A DNA stretch of 43,011 bases. Origin: Bordetella parapertussis. GTDB lineage: Bacteria; Pseudomonadota; Gammaproteobacteria; Burkholderiales; Burkholderiaceae_B. Under the pieces are notes generated by a model. That model saw only the letters and a list, made by a program, of their open reading frames with translations. It was not told the DNA's origin and did not search any database. The stretch is from the NCBI GenBank assembly GCA_945872285.1, contig CAMBZR010000020.1, positions 1-43,011 of the forward strand, in the 5' to 3' direction. The first letter of the stretch is position 1. Every line of letters begins with the position of its first letter. Both the position numbers and the translations under genes were made by a program. Positions 42,400-43,011 of this stretch are shown piece by piece.

Positions 42400-43011
42400 T
42401 CAATCTAAAAATTGCGTAAAGCCTGCGAGTGGCTCTCGCTCACTTATTAGCGTATTCTCAATTTTGCTCAGGTCGGCAACCCCAAGTGCGAGCCCGCACA
42501 TCACGATTTCTTGTTCGGGTATGCCGGTGACGCGACGAATGACAGGATGAAAACGATTAAAGGCCGCCTGCGCACAGGTGTCTAAGCCGCGACCACGCGC
42601 GGCAACCATTAGGCTCTGCAAGAAGCAACCAAAATCGAGCCACGAACCGGTGTTCATTTTTCGCTCGATCGTAAAAATCATGCCAACAGGGGCACCAAAA
42701 AAACTGTAGTTTCGGCCGTGCTGGGCGTGCATTCCCGCCTTATCGTCGCGCCCCAAGCCCAGCAGTTTGTACAAATCAAGGCCGACCTTGCGACGACGTT
42801 CGAGGTACGGTGAGCTCCAGTCGGTTGGGTAATAGCGATAGTCTTCTGTGAGCGCTTCAAACAGAGCCTTATCTTGATAGGCGGCCAAAATTTCAAACGT
42901 TAGGCGCTCTTTCATTGCGCCCATCAGCACATAGGCTTTCCAAGGCTGGGTGTTCGAACCCGAGGGCGCACGCGAGGCCACTTCAAGCATGCTAGCGACG
43001 TCTTCGCGTGA
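42400..43011 (-). CDS. Nitroreductase family protein (5' end outside the window)
   Basis: An FMN-dependent nitroreductase-family protein. The frame stays open to base 43011, so the N-terminus is cut off; an internal Met at 42990 is not the true start, because VASMLEVASRAPSGSNTQPWKAYVL is the normal early segment of the family, with FMN contacts at SRAPSGSNTQPW. Later blocks are SWLDFGCFLQSLMVAARGRGLDTCAQAAF and GIPEQEIVMCGLALG. The visible part is 204 codons including the stop. The reaction is probably NAD(P)H-dependent reduction of a nitro, quinone or enone compound; the substrate is unknown. Confidence 0.9.
   Translation of the reverse strand, partial: SREDVASMLEVASRAPSGSNTQPWKAYVLMGAMKERLTFEILAAYQDKALFEALTEDYRYYPTDWSSPYLERRRKVGLDLYKLLGLGRDDKAGMHAQHGRNYSFFGAPVGMIFTIERKMNTGSWLDFGCFLQSLMVAARGRGLDTCAQAAFNRFHPVIRRVTGIPEQEIVMCGLALGVADLSKIENTLISEREPLAGFTQFLD

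Overview
The window looks like a chromosomal segment of a betaproteobacterium in the order Burkholderiales, probably Alcaligenaceae. Three things point there: the order hisZ-purA-phosphoribosyltransferase, the rpsU-dnaG-rpoD operon whose RpoD carries a very long Lys/Ala/Pro-rich N-terminus, and six solute-binding proteins of the Bug (TctC-like) family, which is greatly expanded in Bordetella and its relatives. The placement rests on gene order and motifs read by eye, not on a database search.

Layout. Bases 1-7.6 kb are housekeeping: the 3' end of hisZ, purA, a purine-type phosphoribosyltransferase, then rpsU-dnaG-rpoD, a CAT-anticodon tRNA and a terminator. Bases 7.7-15.6 kb hold a plus-strand catabolic operon behind a plausible sigma-70 promoter with a 16-bp palindrome just downstream of the predicted start. 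It encodes an ADP-forming acyl-CoA synthetase, a crotonase-fold protein, an acyl-CoA dehydrogenase, a thiolase-fold protein without the usual cysteines, its DUF35 partner, and two Bug receptors. This reads as uptake of an organic acid, CoA activation and beta-oxidation-like or retro-aldol chain shortening; the substrate is unknown.

Bases 15.7-19.7 kb hold a DUF1993 gene and a peroxide-defence unit: ahpC-ahpF on the minus strand and a divergent oxyR with both redox cysteines. The ahpC-ahpF gap can fold into two mutually exclusive hairpins. Bases 19.9-29.3 kb carry hyuB-hyuA (hydantoinase/oxoprolinase type) closed by a clear terminator, then a ThDP enzyme, a Bug receptor, an IlvE-type aminotransferase, a class I/II aminotransferase and a TRIC/UPF0126 membrane protein.

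Bases 29.4-41.4 kb are more accessory metabolism. They include a Bug receptor and an FKBP prolyl isomerase (minus), and a NIPSNAP protein with a close mandelate-racemase homologue (plus). A minus-strand operon follows: amidase, TauD/TfdA dioxygenase, carboxymuconolactone-decarboxylase-family protein and Bug receptor. After dinB come a CaiB/BaiF CoA-transferase with a LigI-like amidohydrolase, divergent from a sixth Bug receptor. The window ends with terC and the 5'-truncated nitroreductase gene.

No insertion sequence, prophage, CRISPR array, rRNA or broken gene was seen. The main points of interest are active-site departures in several enzymes (crotonase, thiolase, mandelate racemase homologue), the switch-like ahpC-ahpF spacer, short tandem duplications spanning two stop codons, and several candidate operators.
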